This document shows positions 14,092 to 23,315 of a stretch of 42,248 bases of DNA, in pieces. Source of the stretch: Nocardia nova NBRC 15556 (GTDB taxonomy: Bacteria; Actinomycetota; Actinomycetes; Mycobacteriales; Mycobacteriaceae); contig NZ_BDBN01000086.1 of assembly GCF_001613005.1 (NCBI RefSeq), positions 1-42,248 of the forward strand. Direction: 5' to 3'. A program made the translations under genes and the position numbers. A model generated the notes under the pieces. It worked only from the letters and a program-made list of their open reading frames with translations, did no database searches and was not told the DNA's origin. Position 1 is the stretch's first letter; each line of letters begins with the position of its first letter.

Positions 14092-15110
14092 AATCGACGA
14101 AGGCACTGATCGGTTTCGGAATCTTCGCGGTGATCGCGATCGCGCTGACCTCCACCATCTACGGCACGCTGCAACGCACGGTGCCGGGCTCGACCACTCG
14201 ATATTCGGCCGTCTTCTCCGATGTGCTCGGACTGCGCGTCGGGGACGACGTGCGGATGGCCGGAGTGCGGGTCGGCCGGGTGGACAAGATCGACTTCGTC
14301 GGCGACTACAAGGCCGGGGTGGAGTTCAGCATCCGGAGCAATCAACATCTGACCACCACGACCAAGGCCATGGTGCGGTACCAGAATCTGATCGGTCAGC
14401 GCTACGTCGCGCTGGCGCCGGGTAAGGACGCGGGCCGGCAGTTGCCGGCGGGCGGGCGCATTCCGCTCGAGCACACCGAGCCGTCGTTCGATGTGTCGGC
14501 CTTGCTGTCCGGCTTCGAACCACTGTTCTCGGTGCTGCAGCCGGATCAGGTGAATTCGCTGTCCGAGACGCTGATTCAGGCGCTGCAAGGCAACCAGGTC
14601 TCGCTGAGCACCTTGATCACCCAGGCCGCGCAGCTGGCCGGAACCTTCGGCCAGCGCGACAAGATCCTCGGCGATGTGGTCTCCAACCTCAGCAGTGTGA
14701 TGGCGGGCCTCGCGCATCGCAGCAACGAGCTGGAAACCCTGATCACCCAGACCCGTTCGCTGATGGACGGGCTCTACGCCCAGGGTGAGGCGTTGAAGTC
14801 GTCGGTCGACCAGGTCGCCACCTCGACCGATGCGCTGGTCGGGTTGGTCGCCCAGGTCAAACCCGGTATCGCGGCCGCACAGAACAAGGCCACCACCGGC
14901 GTGGCGCTGCTGCTGCTCAACGGCGCGGCGCTGGACCGGGCGGCGGTGCAACTGCCGAACGTGCTGAACCGCGTGGCCCAGTTCTCCAGCTACGGCGCCT
15001 ACGGCAACGCCTACTTCTGCGGTCTCGACGTCTCGCTGTGGGGCGTGCTGCTGCCGCCGGGCCTGTTCTCCCAGATCGGTGGCAACGCGCATTCGGAGGT
15101 GTGCCGATGA
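14088..15110 (+). CDS. mceB: MceB subunit of Mce lipid transporter
   Basis: A 340-residue Mce protein: an N-terminal membrane anchor (about 7-27), an MCE domain (about 37-117; RVGDDVRMAGVRVGRVDKI) and a helical coiled-coil region to about 290 made of repeated heptads. It ends in a Cys-containing segment (AYFCGLDVSLWGVLLPPG ... SEVCR) typical of MceB. ATG at 14088 overlaps the mceA stop, and its own stop overlaps mceC. It is part of the heterohexameric channel; the substrate cannot be read from sequence. Confidence 0.92.
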   Translation: MKSTKALIGFGIFAVIAIALTSTIYGTLQRTVPGSTTRYSAVFSDVLGLRVGDDVRMAGVRVGRVDKIDFVGDYKAGVEFSIRSNQHLTTTTKAMVRYQNLIGQRYVALAPGKDAGRQLPAGGRIPLEHTEPSFDVSALLSGFEPLFSVLQPDQVNSLSETLIQALQGNQVSLSTLITQAAQLAGTFGQRDKILGDVVSNLSSVMAGLAHRSNELETLITQTRSLMDGLYAQGEALKSSVDQVATSTDALVGLVAQVKPGIAAAQNKATTGVALLLLNGAALDRAAVQLPNVLNRVAQFSSYGAYGNAYFCGLDVSLWGVLLPPGLFSQIGGNAHSEVCR

Positions 15111-16141
15111 TGGCGAGGTTCTCGCGACCGAGGTTGCCGAAAGTGTTCGGTTTCCTGCGCAACCGGTATCTGCGGCTCGGCCTGATCGCCTCGGCGACCG
15201 TGCTGATCCTGCTGCTCGGCTCCAGCGCGCTGACCCAGGCGCGGTTGGGGGACAAGATGATTCACGCCGAATTCGCACAGGCCGCGGGGCTGCGCGCCGG
15301 TGCGACCGTAGACGTCTCGGGGATCGAGGTGGGCGCGGTGCGGGCGGTGCGGCTCGACGGCGCCAAGGTGGTCGCGGACCTGAAGGTGCGCCGCGATCTG
15401 CGACTGGGCCCGGACGCGCGCGCGGCGATCAAGATGTCGACCATCCTGGGGCGGTTGCATGTCGATCTCGTTCCCGGCAATGGAAAAGGACTGCCGGACA
15501 ACCGGATCAAGCTCGACCACACCAGCGTGCCCTACAACCTGAGCAAGGTGATCCAGGACCCGCAGTACAAGGCATCGTTCGAACGGATCGAGCGGATCGA
15601 CCCGCAGAAGTTGCGCCAGGCCCTCGACACCATGAATCAGCAGATGGGCGATTCGCCGCAGCTGGCGGTGCAGGCGCTCGACAGCATCGGCTCGCTGGCC
15701 AAGGTGATCAACGACCGCCGCGACGAGGTCGACACCCTGCTGAAGGGGATGGATCAGGTCTCACAGCTGGTCGCCGACAATCAGAACAGCGTGCTGATGC
15801 TGCTGACCCGCGGCGAGGCCATCGGCCAGGCGGTGCAGAAGCGCCAGCAGCTGCTGAAGAGCCTGCTCGACAATGTCGCCTCACTGTCGAAGTTGTTGCA
15901 GGACATGGGGTTGGAGAACAACAACCAGTTCGGCCCGATGATCCGGGATCTGAACACCATGTCCGAGGGGCTGGAGAAGAACAAGGCCAACCTCGACCGG
16001 CTCTACGAGATCATGCCGGTGACCTTGCGGCAGTTCAACAACGTATTGGGCAACGGACCGTACGGCGATGTGTATGTGCCGTGGGGGCTGTTCCCCGACA
16101 ACTGGATCTGTTTCGCACAGGTCGTTCAGGGGTGTAAGTGA
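15107..16141 (+). CDS. mceC: MceC subunit of Mce lipid transporter
   Basis: A 344-residue Mce protein. A basic lead (ARFSRPRLPKVFGFLRNRY) precedes a membrane helix at about 24-43, then an MCE domain (about 52-135, GLRAGATVDVSGIEVGAVRAV), then a long helical rod with frequent Gln/Asn/Lys heptads (QKRQQLLKSLLDNVASLSKLL). It ends in NWICFAQVVQGCK, the Cys pair seen in many MceC proteins. The start is one of two adjacent ATG codons at 15107, with GGAGG 7 nt upstream, overlapping the mceB stop. Confidence 0.92.
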   Translation: MMARFSRPRLPKVFGFLRNRYLRLGLIASATVLILLLGSSALTQARLGDKMIHAEFAQAAGLRAGATVDVSGIEVGAVRAVRLDGAKVVADLKVRRDLRLGPDARAAIKMSTILGRLHVDLVPGNGKGLPDNRIKLDHTSVPYNLSKVIQDPQYKASFERIERIDPQKLRQALDTMNQQMGDSPQLAVQALDSIGSLAKVINDRRDEVDTLLKGMDQVSQLVADNQNSVLMLLTRGEAIGQAVQKRQQLLKSLLDNVASLSKLLQDMGLENNNQFGPMIRDLNTMSEGLEKNKANLDRLYEIMPVTLRQFNNVLGNGPYGDVYVPWGLFPDNWICFAQVVQGCK

Positions 16142-17244
16142 TGAAACTGCGCGCGCTGGCCCAACTGGCCGCGGTGTGCCTGGTCGCCTCCGCCGGCTCG
16201 GGCTGTTCGCTGCTGCCGGGTTCGCTCGGCACCGCCGCCGACGAGGCGCTCGGCGACAACATGCGCATCAGCGCCGACTTCGACAATGTGGCAGGGCTCT
16301 ACGCCGGCAACGAGGTCGATGTGCTGGGTGTGCCGGTCGGCACGGTCGAATCGGTGGAGGCCAAGGGCACCTACGTGCAGGTGGTCATGAAGGTCGACAA
16401 GAGCGTGAAGCTGCCCGCCGACGCCATGGCCGCACTGGTGAATCCGCAGCTGATCACCAACCGCCACGTCGAACTGGCGCCGGCCTACGACGGAACCGGG
16501 CCCACCATGGCCGACGGCGCGCATATTCCCTTGCCGCGCACCAGGACACCGGTGGAGCTCGACCGCATCATGCAGACCTTCGACCAGCTGGGTGCGTCTC
16601 TGAAGGGTGACAGCGACACCGGGCCGATGGCCAGCCGGGTGTTGTTCCCGTTGCTCGACGGCAACGGCGACAAACTGCGCGCGACGCTGGACGCGCTCTC
16701 GGGTGCGTTCGAGACGACCTTCGCCAACAAGGACCAGATCTCCAACACGATCGTCAAACTCAACGACATCACTCAGGTCATCGCCCAGAACGATCAGACC
16801 GTGCGGGATTTCAGCGGCCGGCTCACCGAACTGCTGAAGTTGATGGGCGATCAGGCGCCCGGCTTGCAGGCGGTGCTCACCCAGCTCAACGATTTCGTCG
16901 CCAATACCGCCACGGTGGTGGGGCAGAACAAGGATCAGCTCGCCGGAGCACTGAGCCGGTTCGTCGCGATCAGCGATCAGATGCGTGCCAATGCCCGCAA
17001 TCTCACCGAAATCGTGGATGTCGCGCCGCTGATGTTCGAAAACCTCGCCAACGCCACCAGTTACGAACATCAGGCGCTGCGCCTGCACGGCCTGCTCGAT
17101 AAATCGGTGCTCGACGGTGAAGCGCTCTCGACCTTCTGTGAGCGGGTGATGATGCGCCTGGACGGCTGCCGGACCGGGAGGATCGCCGATCTGGGGCCCG
17201 ATTTCGGACTCACCGCAGCACTTCTGGGGATCAGCGGAAAATGA
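16141..17244 (+). CDS. mceD: MceD subunit of Mce lipid transporter, possible lipoprotein
   Basis: A 367-residue Mce protein. The hydrophobic N-terminus ends in SAGSGC, with C22 in a weak lipobox (Gly at -3 where Leu/Val is usual). The MCE domain spans about 40-120 (GLYAGNEVDVLGVPVGTVESVEA), followed by a helical rod. The start may be GTG at 16138 or ATG at 16141; I chose ATG because the TGATG junction with mceC is typical of coupling. MceE, not MceD, is the usual lipoprotein of the set, so the possible second lipid anchor is unusual. Confidence 0.9.
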   Translation: MKLRALAQLAAVCLVASAGSGCSLLPGSLGTAADEALGDNMRISADFDNVAGLYAGNEVDVLGVPVGTVESVEAKGTYVQVVMKVDKSVKLPADAMAALVNPQLITNRHVELAPAYDGTGPTMADGAHIPLPRTRTPVELDRIMQTFDQLGASLKGDSDTGPMASRVLFPLLDGNGDKLRATLDALSGAFETTFANKDQISNTIVKLNDITQVIAQNDQTVRDFSGRLTELLKLMGDQAPGLQAVLTQLNDFVANTATVVGQNKDQLAGALSRFVAISDQMRANARNLTEIVDVAPLMFENLANATSYEHQALRLHGLLDKSVLDGEALSTFCERVMMRLDGCRTGRIADLGPDFGLTAALLGISGK

Positions 17245-18419
17245 CACGATCACAGCGCAGAACATCTCGCCGCGGCATCGTTTTCACCGCCGTCGCGACC
17301 GCCACCACACTCGGTATCAGCGGATGCGGCCCGACCCTCGAGAATGTGCCGATGCCCAAGCCGGGTATCGACGGTCCGGGCTATACCGTTCATGCCGCGT
17401 TCACCGATGTGCTGAATCTGCCCGATCACGCCCACGTGCGGATCGGCGGCACCGATATCGGCACCGTCACCGGTATCGAGACCACGAATTTCATCGCCGA
17501 CGTGCGGATGCAGATCCGCTCCGACATCGTGCTGCCACGCGGGACCACGGTGGAATTGCGTCAGGCCACGCCGCTCGGCGACATGTCGGTTGCCATGACC
17601 CTGCCGGCCGCGCAGGAGGCGGGCCCGCCGCTGCGCGACGGAGACACCATCGGCACCGACCACACCGGCACCGCGGCCTCCGTCGAGCAGTTGATGATGT
17701 CGGTGGCCATGCTGGTCAACGGCGGCGGTATCAACCAGGCCGCACAGATCACCACGCAGATGAATTCGATGTTCGCCGGGCGGGGACCGCAATTGGCGCA
17801 TCTGCTGAGCGAGATGACCAGCGTGATCGCCGCGCTCAACCAGCGCACCGGCGATATCGACGCCACCCTGCAGGGATTGAATACGCTGTCCGGGGAATTG
17901 GCCAGGCGCAAAAAGGAACTCGGCGCGGCCGCCGATACCTTCCCGCAACTGCTCGGACTGGTGAACGAGAACAATCAGCGCATCGTGGATCTCACCACCA
18001 AGGTATCGACCACCATGGCGGCGCTGGGCGATTTCACCGACACCACCAGCCCGCAGTTCCTGAGCCTGTTCGACAGCATCCAGAAATTGATGTCGGGCTT
18101 CACGGAAATGGGCGGCAATCTCACCGAGGCGCTCGACGGGCTCAACGACATCTATCCGCCGCTCATGGCCAGCCTGCGGGGTTCGGGATTGGCCGTCATG
18201 CCGGTGGTTTCGTATCTGAGCATCGGTGCGCTCAGCGATCCGCACGGCAGCCGGTGGCCCGAAATCGGTGACGTTCCGGCGTTCGCCGGCAGTTTGGCGC
18301 AGGTATTCGAGAAAGTGTTCGGCCGGGTCATCAGTCCGCCGCAACCGGTGCCGGGTGCGGCGCCGCCGGAAGCGCCCGGCACGCCGGCCGAACCTTCCCA
18401 GCAGGGTGGTGAGCGATGA
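17241..18419 (+). CDS. mceE: MceE subunit of Mce lipid transporter, lipoprotein
   Basis: A 392-residue Mce lipoprotein (LprK/LprN type): an arginine-rich lead, a hydrophobic stretch and a clear lipobox ISGC with C29 as the lipidated residue. The MCE domain follows (about 44-130; DHAHVRIGGTDIGTVTGIE), then a helical rod with KVSTTMAALGDFTDTTSPQF-like heptads and a Pro/Gly/Ala-rich tail (VPGAAPPEAPGTPAEPS). ATG at 17241 overlaps the mceD stop. It is the membrane-tethered end of the hexamer. Confidence 0.92.
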   Translation: MTRSQRRTSRRGIVFTAVATATTLGISGCGPTLENVPMPKPGIDGPGYTVHAAFTDVLNLPDHAHVRIGGTDIGTVTGIETTNFIADVRMQIRSDIVLPRGTTVELRQATPLGDMSVAMTLPAAQEAGPPLRDGDTIGTDHTGTAASVEQLMMSVAMLVNGGGINQAAQITTQMNSMFAGRGPQLAHLLSEMTSVIAALNQRTGDIDATLQGLNTLSGELARRKKELGAAADTFPQLLGLVNENNQRIVDLTTKVSTTMAALGDFTDTTSPQFLSLFDSIQKLMSGFTEMGGNLTEALDGLNDIYPPLMASLRGSGLAVMPVVSYLSIGALSDPHGSRWPEIGDVPAFAGSLAQVFEKVFGRVISPPQPVPGAAPPEAPGTPAEPSQQGGER

Positions 18420-19609
18420 ATACGCCGCTGTGGAATTGGGTGGTGCGCCGGCGCATCGCCCTGGCCAACCTCAGCCTGATCGTGGTGCTGGTGATCGGCT
18501 CCGGATATCTGGCCCGATATGTGCTGCGGTTCAATCCTTTTCCGCACACCTTCACCGTCACCGTGCAACTCGCCACCTCGGGTGGCATTCTTCCGGGCAA
18601 CGACGTGACCTTCCGCGGCACCCGGGTCGGCAAGGTCGCCGATGTGCGGGTTTCCGGCGACGGAATCGACGCGATCGCCGAAATCGACGACAGCGCGAAG
18701 ATTCCCGTCGGGGGCGCGGTGCACGTCGGCCGATTGTCCGCGGCGGGTGAGCAGTATCTGGACTTCCGGCCCGACGCCGACACCGGGCCGTATCTGTCCG
18801 ACGGCGCCGTCGTGGAGCGCGCACGCACCAGCGTGCCGATTCCGGTGCAGAATCTGCTCACCGATCTCAGCGGATTCATCGGCGGGATGAATCCGGACCG
18901 GCTCACCGTGGTCGTCGACGAGCTGGACAAGGCGCTGGGCGGCGGCCCGGATCGATTGCGCAACATGATCTCCGGGATCAGTCGTGCGATGGCGGGGCTG
19001 TCCGATCTGCTGCCGCAGACCCAGCAGCTGCTCGAGAACCTGCAGGTGATCGCGGAGACCACCTCGCACGCGCAGCCCGATCTGAGCACGCTGACCGCGG
19101 CGGGCAGCGCACTGTTCCAGCAGGCCACCGCCGCCGACAACGAGATCCGGAAATTCCTCGACCAGGGGCCCGGCGAGCTCGCGACACTCGGCGATGTGGT
19201 GGCGAAGAATCAGGATCCGCTGACCGATCTGGTCACCAATTTCGTCGCCATCACCAAGGCGGCGAAGCTGCGGCAGCCGGCGATCGAGGCGCTGTTTCCC
19301 GCACTGCGCCAAGGTATTCAAGCGCTCGGGGTGCCCGCCCACGACGGCGCCTATCACACGCTCGCCGACTTCTGGCCGCGTCCCACCTGCGACTACGACA
19401 CGATTCCGGTGTCCCCGGCCAAGGTCATGACCGACACCCGGGTGCGGTTGTACAACTACTGCCTCACCGCCGATCCCGCACTGCAGGTGCGTGGTTCGGC
19501 CAACGCGCCGCGGCCGAACATCCCCGACAACGGGTCCGGGCCGCCGCCGGGCGTCACCGGTAACGAACTGTCGCGGCCCATCCCGCCCGGCCCCATACCC
19601 GACAACTAG
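18416..19609 (+). CDS. mceF: MceF subunit of Mce lipid transporter
   Basis: A 397-residue Mce protein with an N-terminal membrane anchor (about 13-37), an MCE domain (about 42-125; ILPGNDVTFRGTRVGKVADV), a helical region (about 140-290) and a C-terminal segment with paired Cys (RPTCDYDTIPV ... YNYCLTADP), ending in a Pro/Gly-rich tail. ATG at 18416 overlaps the mceE stop. It completes the six-member set in canonical A-F order with no insertions, so the operon looks intact. A Mce-associated gene follows 12 bp later. Confidence 0.92.
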   Translation: MNTPLWNWVVRRRIALANLSLIVVLVIGSGYLARYVLRFNPFPHTFTVTVQLATSGGILPGNDVTFRGTRVGKVADVRVSGDGIDAIAEIDDSAKIPVGGAVHVGRLSAAGEQYLDFRPDADTGPYLSDGAVVERARTSVPIPVQNLLTDLSGFIGGMNPDRLTVVVDELDKALGGGPDRLRNMISGISRAMAGLSDLLPQTQQLLENLQVIAETTSHAQPDLSTLTAAGSALFQQATAADNEIRKFLDQGPGELATLGDVVAKNQDPLTDLVTNFVAITKAAKLRQPAIEALFPALRQGIQALGVPAHDGAYHTLADFWPRPTCDYDTIPVSPAKVMTDTRVRLYNYCLTADPALQVRGSANAPRPNIPDNGSGPPPGVTGNELSRPIPPGPIPDN

Positions 19610-19621
19610 GAAGCGAACGCG

Positions 19622-20335
19622 ATGAGCGACAAGGAAAGCGGAGGCGCCGAGGAGCGCGAACCCACGATCGACACCGTCGACGAACCGGAGACCGCGGCGG
19701 CCCCGGAGTCCGATACGGCCGGATCGGATGCGGCGGGGACATCCGATACCACCGAGTCGAGCCCCACCGAAACGACGGCCGCAGCCGAGATTTCGCCGCT
19801 GTCGCGACTGCGTCCGGCCGCCGGGGGACGCGGTGTGCGGATCGGCCTGCGGGCGGCGGCGGCGCTGGTCCTGGGCGCCGCGATCGGCAGCAGTATCTAC
19901 TTCTACCTGCAGAACAAGGATCACGAGGAGGTGCTGGAGGCGCAGGCGCAGGCCCGCCAGGCCGCCTGCGCCTACGGCCCGGTGGTCTCGACCTACGATT
20001 CCAAGCACCTCGACCAGTACGTCCGCGATGTGCTGGCCGGCGCGTCCGGTGAATGGAAGAAGCAGTTCGAGTCCAACAGCAAGGACCTCAGCGACGTCCT
20101 GGCCAAGGGTGAGGTCGTCGCCAAGTCGACGGATGTGCAGTGCGCCATCCGTTCCGGGGACAAGAATTCCGCGGAGGCGATCGTGGTGATCGGCCAGACC
20201 ATCACCAGCCTGGGCACCCAGGGCAAACCGGAACCGGGCCAGTTGTCGACGGTCATGCGACTGCAGAAGCAGGGCGATCGCTGGCTGGTCGACAAGATCA
20301 GTACGCCGCTGACTCCGCTACCGCCGCAGTCGTAG
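19622..20335 (+). CDS. Mce-associated membrane protein (Mam)
   Basis: A 237-residue protein: an acidic, Thr/Glu/Ala-rich disordered N-terminus of about 60 residues, one membrane helix at about 79-98 (VRIGLRAAAALVLGAAIGSS), and an extracytoplasmic NTF2-like domain with two Cys (QAACAYGP; DVQCAIRS). This is the pattern of the Mam proteins that follow mceF and, in mycobacteria, stabilise the Mce complex. The start is ATG at 19622, 12 bp after mceF. The next gene, a regulator, begins 32 bp downstream. Confidence 0.88.
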   Translation: MSDKESGGAEEREPTIDTVDEPETAAAPESDTAGSDAAGTSDTTESSPTETTAAAEISPLSRLRPAAGGRGVRIGLRAAAALVLGAAIGSSIYFYLQNKDHEEVLEAQAQARQAACAYGPVVSTYDSKHLDQYVRDVLAGASGEWKKQFESNSKDLSDVLAKGEVVAKSTDVQCAIRSGDKNSAEAIVVIGQTITSLGTQGKPEPGQLSTVMRLQKQGDRWLVDKISTPLTPLPPQS

Positions 20336-20367
20336 CGGTTCCCCGGCGAAAAGAATTGGCGGACAAT

Positions 20368-21624
20368 GTGAGTCGCGCACAGGACGGGCGTGCGAAGGCG
20401 ACGGCGCCGGCCACGCACAACCCCGAGCGTGTGATCCGCCGCCGGCCCAAGAACCGCCGGGCGCAGATCGCCTCCGCCTCGGCGGCGGCCTTCGGATCGC
20501 TGGGTTATCACGGCGTGAGCATGGAGGACATCGCCGCCCGGCTGGGGATTTCCTCGGCCGCGCTGTACCGGCACTATCCGAGCAAGTACGCGCTGTTCCG
20601 CGAGGAGCTGCTGCGCTTGTCCACAGCCGCGGTGACCGCGGTGACGCTGCCCGCGGAGGCGCAGAGCCACAGCGCCGAAACGCGACTCGGACTCGTCATC
20701 GATGCCATCGTGGCCGATACCATCGCCAATCGCCCCACGGCCGCGCTGGCCCGGTGGGAGGCGCGCTACCTCGATCGCGACGATCGCCGGACCTTCGACG
20801 AACGGTTCGAGACCGCGATCTCCGCGCTGCGGGCGCTGATCGGCGAACTGCGCCCGGAGTTGTCCCGCCGCGCGGGCCTGGTGCGTGCCGTCGCGATCTT
20901 CAGTGTGGTGAGCAGTATCGGCGACCACCACGCGCATCTGCCGGCGAAATCGCTCGCGGTGCTGCTGAGCGAGGCCGCGTGGTCGTTGATCCGCGCCGAC
21001 CTGCCGGTGGCCGCCGACGCACCGGAACCTGTGCGAGCGAACGAGATTCCGCAATCGTTCAAACATCGGGTGCTGCTCGACAAGGCGGTCGAGCTGTTCC
21101 ACGAGCGCGGCTATCCGAATGTGAGCGTGGAGGAGATCGCGGCGGCGGCCGAACTGTCGGCGGCCTCGGCGGTGTACCGGTACTACCGCAGTAAGGATGC
21201 CTTGCTGGCGGCGGCATTCCGGCGGGTGGCCGACCGGATGGCCGCCGCGATCGCACCCGCGGTGGAGGCGTCACAGACCTCCGAGGAGGCGCTGGCGAGG
21301 TTGATCGACCTCTATGTCGAGGGATCGTTCGCCGAGCGCGAGCTGACGTTCGTCTACTACGCCGAATTCGGCAATGTCGGCGCCTACGAGCGCACGGTGC
21401 TGCGCAATATCCAGCGGCTGGTGGTCGCCGAATGGGTGGAACTGCTGGTCGATGCGCGGCCCGAGCTGGCGCGGGCGCAGGCCCGCATCCTGGTCCATGC
21501 CGGATTCGGCCTCGTCGTCGGTCTGGGGCGGCTGTTCGGCAACGACCAGCAGATCTGCCCTCGAGCCCAGGTGATCGGATTGATGGAGATGACGTTGTTC
21601 GGACGGCTTGCGCGACAGGCGTAG
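20368..21624 (+). CDS. Tandem-domain TetR regulator, Mce3R-like
   Basis: A 418-residue protein with two complete TetR units. The first helix-turn-helix is at about residues 30-78 (VSMEDIAARLGISSAALYRHYPSKYALF) and the second at about 232-285 (VSVEEIAAAAELSAASAVYRYYRSKDALL); each is followed by its own helical domain. Most TetR proteins have one unit of about 200 residues. Mce3R of M. tuberculosis (about 400 residues) is the known exception and represses the mce3 operon, so orthology or convergence with Mce3R is likely. GTG at 20368 is 32 bp after the Mam gene, which puts the regulator at the distal end of the operon it may control (Mce3R lies upstream). The second HTH has an extra Ala/Ser in the turn. 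Confidence 0.85.
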   Translation: MSRAQDGRAKATAPATHNPERVIRRRPKNRRAQIASASAAAFGSLGYHGVSMEDIAARLGISSAALYRHYPSKYALFREELLRLSTAAVTAVTLPAEAQSHSAETRLGLVIDAIVADTIANRPTAALARWEARYLDRDDRRTFDERFETAISALRALIGELRPELSRRAGLVRAVAIFSVVSSIGDHHAHLPAKSLAVLLSEAAWSLIRADLPVAADAPEPVRANEIPQSFKHRVLLDKAVELFHERGYPNVSVEEIAAAAELSAASAVYRYYRSKDALLAAAFRRVADRMAAAIAPAVEASQTSEEALARLIDLYVEGSFAERELTFVYYAEFGNVGAYERTVLRNIQRLVVAEWVELLVDARPELARAQARILVHAGFGLVVGLGRLFGNDQQICPRAQVIGLMEMTLFGRLARQA

Positions 21625-21979
21625 CGGTTCTTGAATATGTGACAACTTAGATGACGGCATGCGGCTTCAAGTACGGGATATTTCGTTATTGGCCCGTTGA
21701 TCGAGAGAGAATTACGGGTAACATAATGGAGGCCGGGCCGACCCTGAGGAGTGTACGAGGGGGTGTCGCCGGGGCAGAGGGAGAAATCCGCGAGAGCGCC
21801 GGTAACCGCGCATCGGTGGTTGTCGCGTCGGCTCCGAGACGAGCCGGTCTGCCGGGCGGGCCCCTCGGTCTCCCGTGTCGCATGGTGCCGCCGATCCCGG
21901 CGGCACCGCCCGCGCCCCGCAGCGCGGGGCCCGGCGCATCTCCGGTCGCGCCGGCGAAACGTTCCGAGAGAGGACTCGC
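21625..21979 (+). other. Gene-free region upstream of the DUF2236 gene, possible promoter
   Basis: 355 bp with no convincing gene. A promoter-like pair is TTGATC (21697-21702), a 16-nt spacer and TAACAT (21719-21724). The region from 21625 to 21725 is clearly AT-richer than the surroundings, while 21740-21960 is very GC-rich and would be a long 5' untranslated leader. An open frame from ATG 21726 exists but has low-complexity Pro/Ala/Gly content. Confidence 0.45.
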
Positions 21980-22987
21980 ATGACAACGGCAACGCAGCCT
22001 TGGGAGCCGAATTACACCGACCCGCACAGTGATTCCTACGTTCCGGAGGAATCCGTGCCGGTCGGGCGAGGCCGGGCGGAGGACGAGCGAGCTGTGCGGC
22101 CCGACGTCGCGCAGACGCCGCCGCTGACCCTGGAGCAGACGCGCATTCACATCCCGGACTTCTATCGCTCACCGCGCAAGCGCCCCGCGCAACTGCCCGA
22201 CGCCCTGGATTTCTGGATGTTCGCGGGCGCCGCGGCCAACGTCGCGATGCAGTTCGCGCATCCCGCGGTGGCGGCCGGTGTCATGGAGAGCACCGTGGAA
22301 TCCGGTGCGCTCATGGTGCATCCGTGGAAGCGACTGCGCACCACGGCGTCGTATCTGGCGGTGGCGATTCTCGGCACGCCCGAGGAGAAGGAGGAGTTCC
22401 GTGAGGCGGTGAATGTCGCGCACCGGCAGGTGCGGTCGAAACCCGGCTCGAAGGTGAAGTACAACGCCTTCGACCGCAATCTGCAGCTGTATGTCGCGGC
22501 CTGCATCTACATCGGCTTCGAGGACTCCCATCAGCTGATCAACGGCAAGATGTCACCGGAGGAGCTCGAGGCGTTCTATCAGGGCGCGGACACCTTCGGC
22601 ACCACGCTGCAGGTGCATCCCGACATGTGGCCGAAGACGCGCGCCGAATTCGACGAGTACTGGGTCGAGGCCTGCCGTCAGGTGATCGTCGACGACGCCT
22701 TCCGAGCGTATATCGGTGACCTGCTGCATCTTCGGATGATCCACTGGTACATGCGACTGCTCTTCGGCGGGCTGCTGCGCTTCCTGACCGCCGGCTTCCT
22801 GCCTCCGCATTTCCGCGAACAGATGGGCGTGGAGTGGAGCGCGGCCGACCAGCGCCGATTCGAGCATCTGTTCCTGTTCGTGGGATTTGTGAACCGCTTC
22901 ATCCCCAAGTTCATTCGGTTCTCCGGGACGAAGATGATGATGCGAGATGTGCAGCGTCGGATCCGCAAACAGAAGGTCCTCGTCTGA
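21980..22987 (+). CDS. DUF2236 (MpaB-like) oxygenase-family protein
   Basis: A 335-residue DUF2236 protein, the superfamily that includes mycophenolic-acid biosynthesis MpaB and the latex-clearing proteins. The conserved start of the fold is visible in DFWMFAGAAANVAMQFAHPAVAAGVMEST, with later RTTASYLAVAILG and AFDRNLQLYVAACIYIGF. There is no signal peptide; the first 65 residues are polar. Basic residues dominate the C-terminus (RDVQRRIRKQKVLV). ATG at 21980 has GAGAGAGGACTC upstream. Substrate and haem use are unproven. It is transcribed alone after the mce operon; members near mce/steroid genes are common in actinobacteria. Confidence 0.85.
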   Translation: MTTATQPWEPNYTDPHSDSYVPEESVPVGRGRAEDERAVRPDVAQTPPLTLEQTRIHIPDFYRSPRKRPAQLPDALDFWMFAGAAANVAMQFAHPAVAAGVMESTVESGALMVHPWKRLRTTASYLAVAILGTPEEKEEFREAVNVAHRQVRSKPGSKVKYNAFDRNLQLYVAACIYIGFEDSHQLINGKMSPEELEAFYQGADTFGTTLQVHPDMWPKTRAEFDEYWVEACRQVIVDDAFRAYIGDLLHLRMIHWYMRLLFGGLLRFLTAGFLPPHFREQMGVEWSAADQRRFEHLFLFVGFVNRFIPKFIRFSGTKMMMRDVQRRIRKQKVLV

Positions 22988-23255
22988 TCTGAATCCACCG
23001 GTGCGGCACGGTGATTGCCGACCGTGACGGGTGCGGCGGACCGGCCACTCGGCTCCGCCCTCTCCGCCTCCGCTTGTGAAAATCCGGGCTCGCTCCATGC
23101 GGACGGGAACTGGGGACCACGACGGAACGAGCCCGGATGGACGGTCCGGTCGATCACACCCACGGGCACCACGAGCTCGGTCGATCGTCGCGAACAGTAC
23201 ATCACCTCACGTGAGTTAGGCGTCTCGCTCGCGTCGCCGAGTGTGTGATGGCGCA

Positions 23256-23281
23256 CTAATAGTTTGTGCACTAACTATTAG
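23256..23281. promoter_or_regulatory. Operator palindrome of the OhrR-like gene
   Basis: CTAATAGTT (23256-23264) and AACTATTAG (23273-23281) are perfect 9-bp arms around an 8-nt spacer. The site ends 34 bp before the MarR gene start, among the AT-richest bases of the region, as expected for an autoregulated MarR operator overlapping the promoter. Confidence 0.7.
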
Positions 23282-23315
23282 CACGCTAATCTGGCCTCGA
23301 CACGAGGAGGTGGGC

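Noticed and set aside
21726..21983. An open frame upstream of the DUF2236 gene.
   Set aside because: It is Pro/Ala/Gly/Arg low complexity, overlaps the well-placed start of the DUF2236 gene and has no similarity I recognise; it is probably leader RNA.
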